Assembly (NCBI GenBank): GCA_037975125.1
Contig: JAJQOW010000014.1
Coordinates: forward strand, 2,443,286-2,507,285
Direction of reading: 5' to 3'
DNA from: Latrodectus hesperus
Lineage: Eukaryota > Arthropoda > Arachnida > Araneae > Theridiidae
DNA: 64,000 bases
The position numbers and the translations under genes were made by a program. The notes beneath the pieces were generated by a model. The model did no database searches and was not told the DNA's origin. It saw nothing but the letters and a program-made list of their open reading frames with translations. Below, in pieces: positions 41,010-54,309 of the stretch. The first letter of the stretch is position 1, and each line of letters starts with the position of its first letter.

Positions 41010-41289
41010 GCCGACCAACTTGTCTTGTGATCAGCGTGTCTGACTGCTCATAGGGAGGTCCTGGGTTCGAATCCAGGTTCGGTCATGGATGTACTTTCTC
41101 TCCCTATCTATCCTGTCTTTGTCCCTTCCTTGTATGAATGGGTTGAGAATGGTTGCCTACCCTATAAACGGGTCCCTATGGCTCGTGTGTACTGTAGAAG
41201 TCGGACTCCACACCTAAATATGGTTCAGTTATAAAAGTGTAGCAGCGCACCCTATATTGGCAGCCTAGCTGGCACACAACAACAACAAC
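41010..41289 (+). mobile_element. tRNA-derived SINE, family 1
   Basis: Full-length plus copy: B box gggttcgaatcc near 41062, accctataaacgggtcccta body, cagcctagctggcacacaac tail followed by (AAC)n. Exact 10-bp duplication tgctcgatcc at 41000-41009 and 41290-41299. Confidence 0.95.
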
Positions 41290-41399
41290 TGCTCGATCCC
41301 TTCCCTTTTTTAAAGGAGCCTCCTTTATCCTTGAGATGGCTGCAAAACGAATTGGCTTAATTCTCTACTAAGGGAAGTCAAAACATGTGCTCTTCTCTG

Positions 41400-41990
41400 G
41401 TAGCAGACTTCTATACCCTTTATCTTGATATTGGTTTACATAAATTTGAGACAGTAAAATGTTTCCATTACTTAGGCCTTTTTTGGGTTAAGAAGAATCA
41501 TCAAATCTAGGTGTCTTTCTGTAAATGCAAAATTTTCAATTTACAAAACTCTTTTGAGGCTTATCTTGACATACGCACCTGAGACCTGGACTTTGACTGA
41601 ATCGCAGGAAAATCCTGTTGCGATATTCGAAAGGATGATTTTGAAGAGTATTTTTGGTAATGTGGACGAGAAAAATAACTAGAGAAAGAGATTTAACTCA
41701 AAATTATATAAGGTATCTTAAAACTTGATATTGTTAGATATATAAACTTAAATAGAATGAAATGGATGGCTGACGTGTTCGAATGCATGTTAGCAACACT
41801 ATAAAAAAGGTTTTGTATTTTAGACCTATTGGAGCCAGAAAGCGGGGAAGACATCGGTTAAGATAGACTGACAGATTTTGTTACAACTATTGAGAAGAAT
41901 TGAAGATTAAAGATTGTTTAGAGGTCGCCATGAAGAAATTTTCAGAGGAAGGCACTGTCTCACATTGGGCTGTCTGGCCAACTTTGACGT
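41400..41990 (+). pseudogene. non-LTR retrotransposon C-terminal tail, copy 2
   Basis: A segment near 41448-41484 reads KFETVKCFHYLGLFWV (the F.YLG motif after the reverse transcriptase). It continues near 41545-41655 with SIYKTLLRLILTYAPETWTL, ESQENPVAIFERMILKSIFG, and a degraded RARKRGR-like region near 41830. The order of motifs is the same as in 15240-15720, with many stops and frameshifts. The 74-residue frame 41900-42124 is the end of this relic read out of frame. Confidence 0.82.
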
Positions 41991-43638
41991 CGATGAATCT
42001 TAAACCTAGATACTATGCACTACATTTTATAATTGTAGACGCTTATGCACATGAATTAATAATCAATTATTACAAATTTTTAAAAAACATAAGTAATAAA
42101 AATTTAAAGCAAAAGTCCAGTTAAATTTTCTTATTCTATTTTAAATATGTTTTTACTATTTTATTTTAAATATTTTTTATGTTAAATATATTTTGAATTT
42201 GCATTACTTTTTAACAAATGACAACTTTATTATTTAAAAAAGTATTTAAAAATGGTGTACCGCATTTTGTGGAGTATTATATTACACAAAATTCTACATA
42301 ATTTTCCTAATTTCATCTAGTAACTTAACTTATTATGAATTTCCTGATTAATTTTACAAGTATGTTTCAGTGCATACGTAATGGAAAATAAGTAAGGTAT
42401 TCAAATTTTAAAATCTAAATGAATAATACGCAGTCAATTTGTTACAGATATTATGACGACTGTTTCTGCGAAGTTATTTCTTTTTAATATGAAACTTAAA
42501 TTAATAGAATCAATTGCATATATAAAAATACTATTTTTCTATTGTATATACTATTCAAAATAAAGTTAAGGAACATTAGCTTTCTTATAGTCAATCTTCG
42601 CACAATATTAATCCAGAAACAATTATTCATGGACAATGGAAGAACAGAATTAAATCAAATGAAAATCTTATAACAAAAAAACTCTTTATTTTTTAAGAAC
42701 ATTAAAATACAAAGATTTTTATATGGTTTTTAATCAACTGAATATTTGAATAAAGTTTTCATTCCTATGCACTTTGTAAAAATTATAATTACGTATCATG
42801 TTTCAATCAACTGCAACAAGACCTAAGCATCAAAATGAAAATGAATCTATAATTACTTTTTAAAAAGTAAATGTAAAAAAATGAAAACAATGTATGTAAT
42901 ATTGTATAGATTTTCTTTTGAATAATTAATGAAACCATAGCACAAAAAAATAATTCACAAACTAAATACATCCATAATCTAACTAATCTTATAAATGGAT
43001 AATTATCAATTATGAAAATTCACATTTAGGGAATAAAAAAAATTAACGAGCTACGTTGTTTTCGAAAAAAATTGTTTTAGCAAATTGTGTAAATTAAATT
43101 AATTAAGTTTATACACTGCACAATATTTCAATAATCCAGATAACACAAGCAATTATTAAAATAATATGTTATTATGTGGTAATGTGTAAAAAAACAACTT
43201 ATTTATATGATATAGCTTTCAACCAAGAAACAAAGATACATAAATTAAAAAAGAAAACATTAAGTCTTTATTTAGTTAAAATAAAAAAGTTATGAAATCC
43301 TTAGCAAGTATTCCTAATAATCGCTACTATCAGCTCTAGACTGAAAATAAATTAACATATTATTTGTAGTGTGTTAATTATGGTAAGGAATTTTAGATTT
43401 TTGATTTCAATTAGTAATGTAAAAATCACAGCATTTTATTCAACACAAGAGCGCAAGAAATCAAGGAGTGCCTTTCAATTTCGAAAACGAGTATACAGTT
43501 ATTTTTTACTTAAAATAAAATTCACGGAAAAATTCTAATGATATTAAATTAGCTGTACATTTTAATCAATGTATTAAGAACTTATGAATTTATAATTTGG
43601 TAATATGAATAGTTTACACTGATTATAGATTGTAAATA
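41991..43638. other. AT-rich intergenic DNA
   Basis: Nothing recognised. Confidence 0.55.
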
Positions 43639-44570
43639 GGATGTCCCAAAACGACCGCATAAACTCTGCACACCTAGATTTCTCGTTGGGAGTACATAAA
43701 AACTGCCCAAAGAAGCGCTCCTGCACGATCCATAGTTTACGAGAAAAACACGAAAAACAAAGTATGACGTCACTGCTGGTGCAAGAAAAAACATTTTATT
43801 GATCATATATATTAACAGCAGTATATGTAAAATTTAAAGCAGTTGTTCAAAGTGTCCACCTTGAATGTCAAGGGAGGCTTCAGCCCGCCATGGAATGACT
43901 GTCATCACAAGTTGCAGCATCGCGGGGTCCACCGAAGTATAAGCAGCGTGCAGACGAGCAACTTAGTCAGTTGGTGTTGGCACAACGTCTCGATACACCA
44001 GTTCCTTGAGATGGCCTCATAGGAAAAACTCCAACTGAAACTCCAACTGTGTAAGATCTGGCGGACATAGAACCGGACCCTCACGTCCGATCAAGCGGCC
44101 TGGGTATTCCATATCCAACCAACCACGTACAGGAGCACAGTGCGCCGGAGCCCCATCATACTGGAACCAAAAGCATTTCCATTTCATCGGCCTTACATCA
44201 AGTACATGTCGTAGTAGTCACATATGGAATACAGGGACACTATACGAAGGCTTACCGGTAGATGCAAGATGCAACCTTTTCAAATACCATTTTAACGACG
44301 GCGTAACGTCATTCCATGGCGCGCGCATGCATGACGCAATATGCGTGGCGAACGTTTTAAGCATTATCGCCTGGAAAGATATGCAAATAATGTTGTTGAT
44401 ATGTCCAATAAAGTGTTTATTTCTTACACCGGAAGGGACGTCATACTTTGTTTTTGTACTATTCTCGTAAACTATGGATCGTACAGGAACGCTTCTCTGG
44501 GCAGTTTTTATGTACTCCCAACGAGGAATTTAGCTGTGCAGAGTTTATGCGGTTATATTGAGACACCCTG
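43639..44570 (-). mobile_element. long-TIR mariner-superfamily deletion derivative, copy 3
   Basis: 932 bp in opposite orientation to copies 1 and 2. The left terminus is ggatgtcccaaaacgaccgc and the right terminus ends gagacaccctg followed by TATA. TA precedes the left end (43637-43638). The transposase C-terminal fragment is read on the minus strand at about 43840-44175. Confidence 0.9.
43840..44175 (-). pseudogene. mariner-superfamily transposase, C-terminal fragment
   Basis: Minus-strand sequence parallels the other two copies: YDGAPAHCAPVRGWLDMEYP-like block near 44160-44100, an HLKELVY region near 44015-43990, and MTVIPWRAEASLDIQGGHFE near 43910-43845. A small direct repeat (ctccaactgaaactccaact near 44029-44048) is inserted in the middle. 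Inactive. Confidence 0.75.
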
Positions 44571-45856
44571 TATATTAAAGATAAAAGAATGGATCATATA
44601 TATACTGTTGTTATATATATTAAAGGATTGAATGAATGAATTGATTATAATAAGAAAAAAATTTTGCTATAATGATAATAATCAAAGATTTCATCATTAT
44701 CTAAATGCCCTTATGATCAATAGGATTTTATTGAACTAATATAGTTAAGAAAAATATCGAGATTGCGTTGTTTATTTATAGTCCATTTTATTATCTTTTT
44801 AAAAGATTGTTCATTTGAGTTAATATTACTGTTTAAATACTATTAGGAATTACTTTTATTTGAAACACAGCTTTGACAGGCACTTCATGATTTTGACTGA
44901 ATTATTTGACATCGTTTAAGTCACTCAACAATGATTCTTAAATCTGGATTTTTTTTTTGAATGATAAGCCAGGTTCTCCAAAATTCTCAACTAGATATTC
45001 AAGATCAGTTTGCTATTTAAGTATTTCAACATGTGTAGATTTCATACAACCAAATTTAATAATTGGTTTTATATGACTTTTAGTAAGCTTCGAAATAATT
45101 TTAAGCCCTTAACACTTCCATAAGTTTCGAATAGAATTTTTCTGGTATTATATAATTTACAAAGTTTGTTATAATTTCTTTATCTGAACATATGAAAAAT
45201 GTCATTACTTAGTACATTTCCGACTTAATAATTAATTCTTTAGGGGAATTTTTTTACAGAATGAAATCAATTTTTTAATACTAAAAATATTATTTAATGT
45301 AATTGTTGAAAAAAAACGCTTGAAATACAAAGTTTGTATTCGAAATTACCAAATAAAAGCTTATAAAATAAAGTCAATTTGCCATTATATCAGTTGCAGT
45401 GTATTTATATTTTATTTTGCGAAACAATTGTTGTTATCGTTTAATTAACATCCTTTAATTGCATTTTTCTCATTTTGGCTACTTTGAAGAAGAAACATTA
45501 ACTTAATATTTTGTTGAAGTATCAGTTGGACCCATTTAAACAAACATACTTAGGATCTCTTGTAAGTTAAGTAAAGAATCCAAAAATAAATGCCCAGATA
45601 TTTATTAAACTCTAAGCAAAATTTCTCATCTTATAGAAAATAAGGAAATGATTTGATTAAAAATTAATTTTTGTCAATAATATTTAACGAGCAATGCAAT
45701 CAATGTTAAATTATTTATGAATATAATAAAATAACTAGAAGTTGTGTGTAATAAAAATATCAGCTGAAGAAATTAGCAAATAAAAATAAGAATAATAAAT
45801 AAAAATAGCCAGTAATAAGCCTTAAAATTGGATATAACATCTTGGTTCATTGTTTA
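44571..45856. other. AT-rich intergenic DNA
   Basis: Nothing recognised. Confidence 0.55.
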
Positions 45857-45876
45857 GATTAAAGCAGTTGTGTTAG

Positions 45877-46610
45877 ATGGCAAGAAAACATGGGAATCTG
45901 TGGAATTATGTACAGTTGGATCAAGGCATTTCTGACCCAAAGATTTATCAGAATCAGGTTTGGTGGATCTGTCTTCTCTCACAGAAAAACTCGACAGGGA
46001 CTTCCTCAGGGCTCTATGTTGAGCCCTATCTTGTTCAACATCTTGTTCAACATCCAGAGGGTTATGGACATTGATGGGGATTTAAGGGCCCTTCTTTTTG
46101 CAGGTGATCTGGTAATTTGGTAAACCAGAAGAGATATGCAGCACATCCAGCTTTCCCTTAACGGGGCTTTAAGAGAACTGTTTCATTGGTCTCATGAGAA
46201 TCAAATGATAGTAAACATTGATAAAACCTTCTACCAGCTGTTTACTTTAAGTACAAAACCCTATGATATTAGTTTATATTATGGTCACCATCGTCTGTGT
46301 AAAACAGGTAAAACCAAATATCTGGGCATCACTTTGGATACAAGGTTAAATTGGGATAGCCAAGCTGTTGAAGTTATAGACATCCGAAAATCCAGAAGTA
46401 AACTTTTAAAAAGACTTGCAGGAGCGAAATGGGGGGCTTCACAAGACTAATTCTGCACCACCTATAAGTCCTACATCAGGCCTGCAATTGAATATGCAGC
46501 TGAACTCCTGATTACTGCATCGGATACTGTCCAGAAAAAATTGGAGACTGTTCAGAATAATGTTCTTAGACTTATCTCCCATGGGGCTTCATCTACACCT
46601 ATTGAGGCAA
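45877..46610 (+). pseudogene. reverse transcriptase remnant (LINE)
   Basis: Reads GICGIMYSWIKAFLTQRFIR, then TRQGLPQGSMLSPILFNILF (RT motif with LPQGS), then LRALLFAGDLVIW, where the catalytic Y/FADD box has become FAGD. A stop follows, then MQHIQLSLNGALRELFHWSH, NQMIVNIDKT (the K-containing motif) and GKTKYLGITLDTRLNWDS (the YLG motif). From 46450 it continues FCTTYKSYIRPAIEYAAELL. The loss of the first Asp of the FADD box together with the stops makes it inactive. Confidence 0.92.
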
Positions 46611-46691
46611 TGTAAATTCAGACTGGGTTGGAACCTTTGGCAGATTGAAGACAAAGCTCTGCCCTGAAACTCTCTGAAAGACTTATAATGG

Positions 46692-47345
46692 ATGATGGTT
46701 TCTGGAAAAATTATATTCTTTTTCCCTAGATTGAAAACACAGAGAACGTTTTTGACTTTCACCAGGGAATTGTCAGATAGGTATAAGATCCCGGATGCAG
46801 ATAGAGTGCCTTTGTTTACACACCCTATCTTTCAAAACCATATTAGTAGAGTTGATTGCCATCTAAACCTGATACTACCTGTTAGTAAGAAGGTCTCCAC
46901 TGATTCTGAGCTAAGGATGGCTTCCCTAGCTACAATCGATGAGCATTATCCATCATCTGTTTGGTTTTATGTCCATACAGATGGTTCTGCTGTGGATGCC
47001 ATTAGAAATTCTGGTGCAGGAGTATACTCTAAGAGTTTCAGGCTTTGCCAGGCTGTTGGGAAATACTATAACAGCTACAGTGGTGAAGTGGCCGCTCTGC
47101 AGTTAGAACTTGAAGAAATCAGAAAGGGTTATGAGAACAACATAGTATTTTTATAGACTTTCAGGCCACCATCAATTCTCTCTCTTCAATTTCTCCTAGC
47201 AGTATTGGGTCTGTTTTTTCTCTATCAGATGGCAATTAGTACTCTACTAGAAGAAGGACGTCAAGTTGTACTGCAATGGATACCCAGCCACTGTGGTATC
47301 GCGGTTTATGACGCAAATTGGCAAAGGCTGGCTCAGATCTTCAAC
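46692..47345 (+). pseudogene. RNase H domain of the same LINE
   Basis: The frame 46692-47156 ends with VWFYVHTDGSAVDAIRNSGA, GVYSKSFRLCQAV, and YSGEVAALQLELEEI: the TDGS first Asp, the downstream Glu and the L-rich helix of RNase H are present. After a stop at 47154, another frame near 47255-47300 reads QVVLQWIPSHCGIAVYDANW, the SHCGI..N...D end motif with its last catalytic Asp changed in context. Role: removal of the RNA strand during element replication. Confidence 0.88.
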
Positions 47346-47494
47346 AGCCTTCTCTAGCCTTGGAATACCATACTGTTAAAAGGCTTATTAAGTCAAATAT
47401 AGCCTCCTATCATAGAAATGTTTACAAGATGTGCACAAAAGGGAAAACATGGGCTTCCTAACTAATACCTATTCCGTGCAACCTCCACAGAGCT

Positions 47495-47746
47495 GTGGGA
47501 GTGGTTAATTTTCACCCTAAAACTGGGCATGATTACCTGCAAAAACTCCTTCACCATTTGGGTTTGAAAAACTCTCTGATCTGTCTTTTTTGTGGACTAG
47601 AGGACATGACTGGTGACCACCTTTACACTTGCCCTGAACTTTCAGACGTCGCAGTTAGAAATTCTGCGGAAGATGACATTTCATTCACCTCAAGATTGAC
47701 CCGACAGAGACTGATGGTTGAAAAACCAAGGTCGGATGTAGGATAA
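47495..47746 (+). pseudogene. C-terminal Cys/His tail of the same LINE
   Basis: 83 codons. LLHHLGLKNSLICLFCGLED followed by MTGDHLYTCPEL gives the C-x2-C-x8-H-x4-C signature that closes ORF2 in RNase H-containing LINEs. The element ends just downstream in an A-rich tract. Confidence 0.85.
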
Positions 47747-47756
47747 AAAAAATATT

Positions 47757-48476
47757 TAAATGTAGTTCAATTACGTAATGATTACAATTTATACAACAGG
47801 TATTTATAGTCTTTGCCCATATCGTGCTCTTATCATTTCTTTTATTAAATTTGCAATTTCTTTTCATACAAAATTTTTCATAATTCTTAGCTACATTTTT
47901 GTTAAATTTTATATGGTTTTCTCGAGTACAATACAAATCGAGTATGTCGTATTTGATATCAATTCGAATACTTTATTTAAAGGAACTATGTCGCTTCTAA
48001 GGAAAGTGTAATTGTAATAACTAAACGCATCGATTCCTCTCATTGTATATTAACGAATTAATACTAAGTTGATGCTTACTTTGTAAACTGAATTTAGGAG
48101 ACATGTGAAGAATAATAAGACAAATTAAACAATTTTTGACATTAGATATCAATCAGAGATTAACTTTAAGTGACTGTGAACTGCGACGTTCTGGTGCTAA
48201 TGTTTCTGAATTTATCTTTTCTTTTTCTATCGTAATAATCAAGCCTATGTAACTATAGTTAAAAAAACCATCAAAATTAGAAAATAACTTTTAGTAAGTA
48301 ACTTTTCACAGTTATTCGTCTTTCATTGTAATTCACTAAGCTTTGCCTTCATTTCTGAGTGACTGCAATTCACATAGCAAATTCTCTTTCTCAAGATTAG
48401 TTAACTGCAGTGAATTTTGAATAATTTTAAACTATTGGTTTCTCTTGAAATTTTTTCAAATTGACATCAGCGTGAC
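47757..48476. other. AT-rich intergenic DNA
   Basis: Nothing recognised. Confidence 0.55.
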
Positions 48477-48484
48477 AAATCTAA

Positions 48485-48729
48485 GGCACAGGTACCGTAT
48501 AATCCATGATTCCAAATTCTGAATTTTTTTAGCGATGAAGAAATGTTTCCAAGATGACGTACGCGATGACGTAAATACTAGGGTTACCAAAATAGAATTT
48601 TCTGCATAATTCTTATAGGTCTCCATATGTATGACGTAACAAAAACTAGGTTGCCAGATACATAAGAAAATTCGCCAAAAAATCACCAATCTCAGAATTT
48701 GGCCCATGGATTATACAGCACCTTTGCCC
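48485..48729 (+). mobile_element. hAT-type MITE, family M1, copy 2
   Basis: 245 bp, ends ggcacaggtaccgtataatc and the complement of gggcaaaggtgctgtataat. Exact 8-bp duplication aaatctaa at 48477-48484 and 48730-48737. The inner part shares tactagggttacca and cataattcttataggtc with copy 1. No coding potential. Confidence 0.93.
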
Positions 48730-48737
48730 AAATCTAA

Positions 48738-50032
48738 TCATAAATAAGGAATAAATTTCAGATTCAATTAAAATTTGTAAATTTCTTGAAATGTTTTGTC
48801 AAATGAATAATTGCCTATGAAAGAGAATTGTTATTTCTATTAATAAGAGTAATTCATAAAGTTAAATGAAAAAAAATAATTTAATTTCTAGATATTTACT
48901 CAGAATGTGAGGCAAGAAGAATGCTTAATTTGAGTAACTTCAGAATGTGACCAAATGGAGAGCTTGAAGTGTGAGGATATTAAAAACAGGTGCAATTTTT
49001 TATGTATGAAATAAAGCCTAAAATACATTCTAAGAGTATGTAATGTAAATGATGAAATTCCAGCTACGTCAAATAATTATAAAATAATTTTGCCAAACAA
49101 ATTGCATAAATCAGAAATAAATAAAATGGAAAAACAAATTTTAAAAATTTTAAATAGAATTTGATATTTTAAATAAAGTTCAAAAACTGTTAGTACACCA
49201 AAAAAACTTTATAAAATATATTAAAAAAATATTTTTTATCAACTATTCGGAATTTATAATTATTTATAGATACTTTTCAACAAAAAGCAAATTTCTTTTT
49301 TGTCCTTATTCTCTAAAACAGCATTTCAATTATATTTTAAACGAATCCAGGAAGCGATGTAAAGTAAATTCATTTAAAAAAAATTATAAATATTGTTTTA
49401 CTCTCATAAATAAAAAGAATATGTAGAATATTAAGATGTGTTTCACCATTTTATTAAAAAACTAAATATCCAATTTGATTACATATTTATTAAAAAATAT
49501 TAAATAAGTAATATACATTGAAACAATTATTCTTATTTGTTAGAAAAAGAAATGTAAAGAACATGTTTCCTTTTATATCTCCTTTATCACTGCGACATAG
49601 CATTCTTTTAAGTCAGTAAAATACGACAATCTTTATTGAAAATCAATTTTTCTTCACAATTTCGCTTTTGTAATTCTCTAAACACTAGATATTCGAATCA
49701 GTGCAGTTAAAATCTACATTAAAGTGAAATGAAAATATATAGTTAAGATTAAATAAATATTTTCACTAATTGGCAGAATTATAAAATATTCATGTAATAA
49801 CTTCAATATTTATCTTATTTTGTAGGAGATTTGAAAAATTTAACTTTAAAATCAATAAAACAATTTTTTTTATTATGAAAATATAAGAGTAAAACATATG
49901 ATAAATTTCAAGATATTTACTTAGTTCAGGAAAATGCGTATATCAAATCATATTAGTGGGAATTTTTTAAATTTTCATTTAAAATCGCGAAAACCTAACA
50001 TTTTTACAGGGGTTTTTACTTAAGTACATAAC
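48738..50032. other. AT-rich intergenic DNA
   Basis: Nothing recognised. Confidence 0.55.
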
Positions 50033-50040
50033 AATATGTG

Positions 50041-50281
50041 CACTCAAGCGCCGTATAATTCTGAGTTTCGCGATTTTTTGGCTGATAATCTTATGTATCT
50101 GGCAACCAAATTTTTATTACGTTATAGATATGTAGAGCTATAAGAATTATGCACAAAATTCTATTTTGGTAATCTTAGTATTTACATAATCGGGCATGAC
50201 ACGATACGTCATCTTGGCAACATTTATTCATCCCCAAAAAATTCAGAATTTGAAACCATGGATCATACGGCACCTGTGCCC
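50041..50281 (-). mobile_element. hAT-type MITE, family M1, copy 3
   Basis: 241 bp, inverted relative to copies 1 and 2. Right end gatcatacggcacctgtgcc; the left end is more degraded (cactcaagcgccgtataatt). Exact 8-bp duplication aatatgtg at 50033-50040 and 50282-50289. Confidence 0.92.
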
Positions 50282-52184
50282 AATATGTGTTTATATTAAC
50301 GTATTCCATTATATGTAATCATTACCTGAAATACTTAAAAAAGTTGAAGCATGAATTCTATTCATATAAATATTATATGTTCTTAGAAAAAGTTCATTTC
50401 TTAAATATTTTTCCTCTTTAAACGTCAGTTGAACTAGTAAATGGAAATTATTAACATTTTACAAAAATATTTTTTAAAAAAAGTGAAACCAATTGCTTAA
50501 TGTATCATCATAATAAGCACAAATAAAAAATTTTCATTGTAGTAACATAGATTAATTTTTTTCTATAGCTTTCATTAATAATCGAAAAATCATCAAGAAT
50601 TTATTTTTTTATGTTGAAATATAAATAATCTGTAATATCAAAGTCATTTGAGTAATAGTATTCTTTTTTATTAACTATTTTTTATAAATTAAAAACATTC
50701 ATAAATAGGAAATCAAACAGTTACAGTTACTTTGAGAATGATGGCGTTTGTTTATATTCGTACACAGAAGTTTCTTTTAAATTATGCTACCTTTTCAAAA
50801 GCAAGTTCGTATATTCTTTATTTCATTTTATCTTTTGTTGATATATTTGATATAAAATGTTAATAAATAACGTATTTCACATTATTAATATTTTTGAAAT
50901 AATTGGACAATACATAAATTAGATTATCATTGTTATGTAAATAAGACTCCTCTATGTGACATTATAGTTTTAATAACCACGCACCAAGTTTAATGACAGC
51001 GCCGTTTAAAATAGAATATAACATTATTGATAATTTTCTCAAATATTTATAAAATCAACCTAAATATCCCCTTCAGAAAAATATTTGATGATGTCAAATT
51101 AATATAGCGCGAATTTTAATATTTTAATCTGATGATCATTTACATACTTACAAAAACAGTTTAACTCTATTTATCACCACAATAATAGGATTGTATTCTA
51201 AAAACATGACAGAAATATAAAAATAGAGACACAGCATAGTATTAGAATCTACTTTCATCAATATTATATTACACTTTCATAAAAATTATATTTTACGTTC
51301 ATTAAAATTACATTCTACTTTCATTAAAATTACCATCTACGTTATTTAAAAATACTGAATTTAATGACGTGGAATATAATTTACCAATTTCTGTATTCAA
51401 CCATATAATTTCAGGATCACTTTTATAGTTTTTTAAAACTTTTATAGATCGAAACTATTCTTAAAAGTTTTATTCTAATCACATTTTCAACAGAGAAAAA
51501 TTATTTTGTCATCCTCGGAATAAATTCATTAACAACAAGAATTATTTGCAGCCCTTGAATTTCGTCGCTCGAGAAAGGTTCTTAGAATTCCTTTTCAACC
51601 GGTAGCTTCCATTCCATTCACAAACTAAGCATCATTTTCCGTCTGAAGTACTTCCCAAAGGAATCGTTCTATCATAAAAGAAAGTTAATCGTATTGCAAA
51701 AATCTCTTTGAGAAAGTTTTAAGTTCTCATCAAATCGATTATTCTTTACTTTTATTAATATAATTACATTAAAATTGTAGAAAAGGATAATTAAATTTAA
51801 AGTATCAGAGTAATTTACGAATTTTAGTGCTTTAAAGGAAATATTTTAAAATAAATGCGAATTTAACACGAAAAAAGCTGCTTAAAAAATTTACGGCACA
51901 TTAATAAATGTGAAAATATTTGTTATATACTATTTTAGAAAATATAAATTACTTCCCTCTTTTTTAGCCAGTAACTATTGGATTCAATGAATTACTGCAC
52001 CACTAATTATTCTGATATTAGGTGGAAACATATTTCTTTCCAGTAAACCAATATAAAGATGTCAATTTAAATTTTATATTAATTGAAATCAGTCACATTT
52101 ACTGTTTTAATAGTCTAAGTTTAATAAACCCCTTACCATCTTTAAATAATCATGAAAAACATAACTAAGAAATAAGTAATGTAG

Positions 52185-52496
52185 TTGTTGTTTTTACTAA
52201 TGACTCTTGGACAATCCAAGCTCGCTATGCCTTGACTATGGGAATTTAAGTCAATCGGGAGCGTCTTTCGTTTTAATCAGAGCACCATGAATGTGAAAGT
52301 ACGACTTTGCTCTACACACATGCCATAGAGACCCGTTTATAGAGTAGGCAACCATTCACACCTCATTCATACAAGAATAAGGACAAAAACAGTATAGATA
52401 GAGAGAGATAGTACAGCCAATGCCCGTACCAGGATTCGAACCCAGGACCTCCTTATCCACAGTTTGGCACGCTGACCACTTCACAAGTTGGGCGAC
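52185..52496 (-). mobile_element. chimeric SINE: family 1 head with family 2 tail
   Basis: Reading the minus strand: a family 1 pseudo-tRNA head (B-box complement ggattcgaaccc near 52431) and body (gacccgtttatagagtaggc) run to about 52313. There the sequence switches to the family 2 3' module (agagcaaagtcgtactttca through the complement of gttgttgtttttactaatga). Imperfect 11-bp repeats flank the whole unit: aagtaatgtag (52174-52184) and aagttatctag (52497-52507), 9 of 11 identical, as expected if the chimera inserted as one piece. Confidence 0.85.
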
Positions 52497-53007
52497 AAGT
52501 TATCTAGTAATATATTTAAGGTAAAAATTATTTATATAATTATTTTCCTATTTATCTAAAAATAAGCATTAAAAATTATGCATAAATTAAAATAATTGCG
52601 TTATTGGTAGTTTTTAAATAACGAAGTCAGTTCTTTTCAGTAAAATTATAACGAGAAATCATAATATATTATGCACTAAATTATGTTATTTCTTCACTTA
52701 ATAAAAACCAATAAAATATTTGAATCGTTCATACATTCATCTTTACTGTAAATAACATAAAATGAGTACTTAATGTTAAAGTTTTACTAATTTGAGAGTA
52801 TAAGAAATGTATTGAAATATTAACATGAAATCATAATCTTATGCGACTCTAAATTATTATGAAAGAGTTTAAACATGATCTTCTACAATAAACTTAATGT
52901 AAAAGGAAAAACAAATTCCGAATATGTGTGTACGTGTTTATTTTTAAATCTATAGCATTCAAAACCTTCCTTATGAAACTTCAAAAATATTTTCTTTTTT
53001 CTTTTCA

Positions 53008-53008
<1 letters not shown>

Positions 53009-53069
<61 letters not shown>
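53009..53069. repeat. (TA)n microsatellite
   Basis: About 60 bp of TA repeats. Confidence 0.95.
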
Positions 53070-53071
<2 letters not shown>

Positions 53072-54309
53072 TGTAATTCTGCAGTTATAAGTATAATGAT
53101 ATTTTAAGATTACATTAAAGTCCTTTTAATGGAAATGGTACTTACTATCTCCAGTAAGAAGACAATCAATACCAAGTGATTATAGTAAGAAGCTTACGGT
53201 TTTAGGAAACCATAAGCAATGATCATCCGACACATTTCAACTTCAAACACTGTTATTTGAATTTCACAGGATAGTTTAGAGTGTCTCTTACATAATCCTA
53301 AAGTAAACAACGAGAAATTTCTTGACAGTTAATAGAAATAAAGTGCAAAAGAAAGCATTAATCTTAGCTCCATCATTCTTGTTTCTTAAATCATGATAAC
53401 CTAATAAGACCAAAAAAAATACCAATGCAATATGCAAGCTTTATATATTTTACGCTAATGTTTTTTTCCGGAATTATAAACTTGCAAAACTCATTAATTT
53501 ACAGATGATCTCAAATATAGATTGAACGCAGAATTTTAATTTTTTTGACACCCCTCTTTACTTTTTGATTATACATTAATAAAATATTAATATTTGAGTT
53601 TGAGATAATTGAAATTAGATGTAGCGAAAAAATAATCATAAAAAAACGTTTGTAATAACGAGTAAATCCTTTAACAATTTACCAAAATGATATTTAATAA
53701 AACAAAGTAATTTATTTTTCCACATTCAGTAGTAATTGTTGATTACTTTTAATTGTTAAATATCAGTAAAAAGAAACAAACAAAGATCATACAGGTATAT
53801 TAATAATTATTCGCAGACATTATAACTGGTTCTTGAAAAATGCAATCAACATAAAAGAAAATTCCCATTCATTCTGTAAAAATTGAATTGACGTAAATTT
53901 CTAATGTCAACATCACTAGATGTGAGTCATTTTATATTTAGAATTTAAACTTCAATTTCATCACATGTTTGATATTCTTCAGAGCTCCATATTTTCTTAA
54001 ATTCTTTTATTCGAAAGTAATTTAACACTAGTCACTTAAAAATTTCAAAAAGTCTAATTTATGCCGATGATTTTGAAATATAAACAAAAAAATGTTAATT
54101 GTATTATTCAACAAAGAACAATGTTATATAAAGTTCCTTTGCAGTTATAGAATCTTTATTGTATTCATATTTTTATATATTTTCTTTTATATTTACATAT
54201 TCTTCTGATATAAATGAAGTTCATTTATTCTGTACAGTTTAAGCAAAAAAAGAATTTGATGAATAAATAAATTATTATTCGAAATCACGGATCTTCTAAA
54301 TTTTCAGTA

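Larger units (their letters stand above)
45857..47756 (+). mobile_element. 5'-truncated non-LTR retrotransposon with RT and RNase H
   Basis: About 1.9 kb, truncated inside the reverse transcriptase. In order: RT palm motifs, thumb region, RNase H, and a C-terminal Cys/His motif, then an A-rich 3' end (gataaaaaaaat at 47743-47754). The base composition is clearly less AT-rich than the flanks. RNase H places it in the I/Jockey-type group that carries this domain; the exact clade was not determined. Confidence 0.88.
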
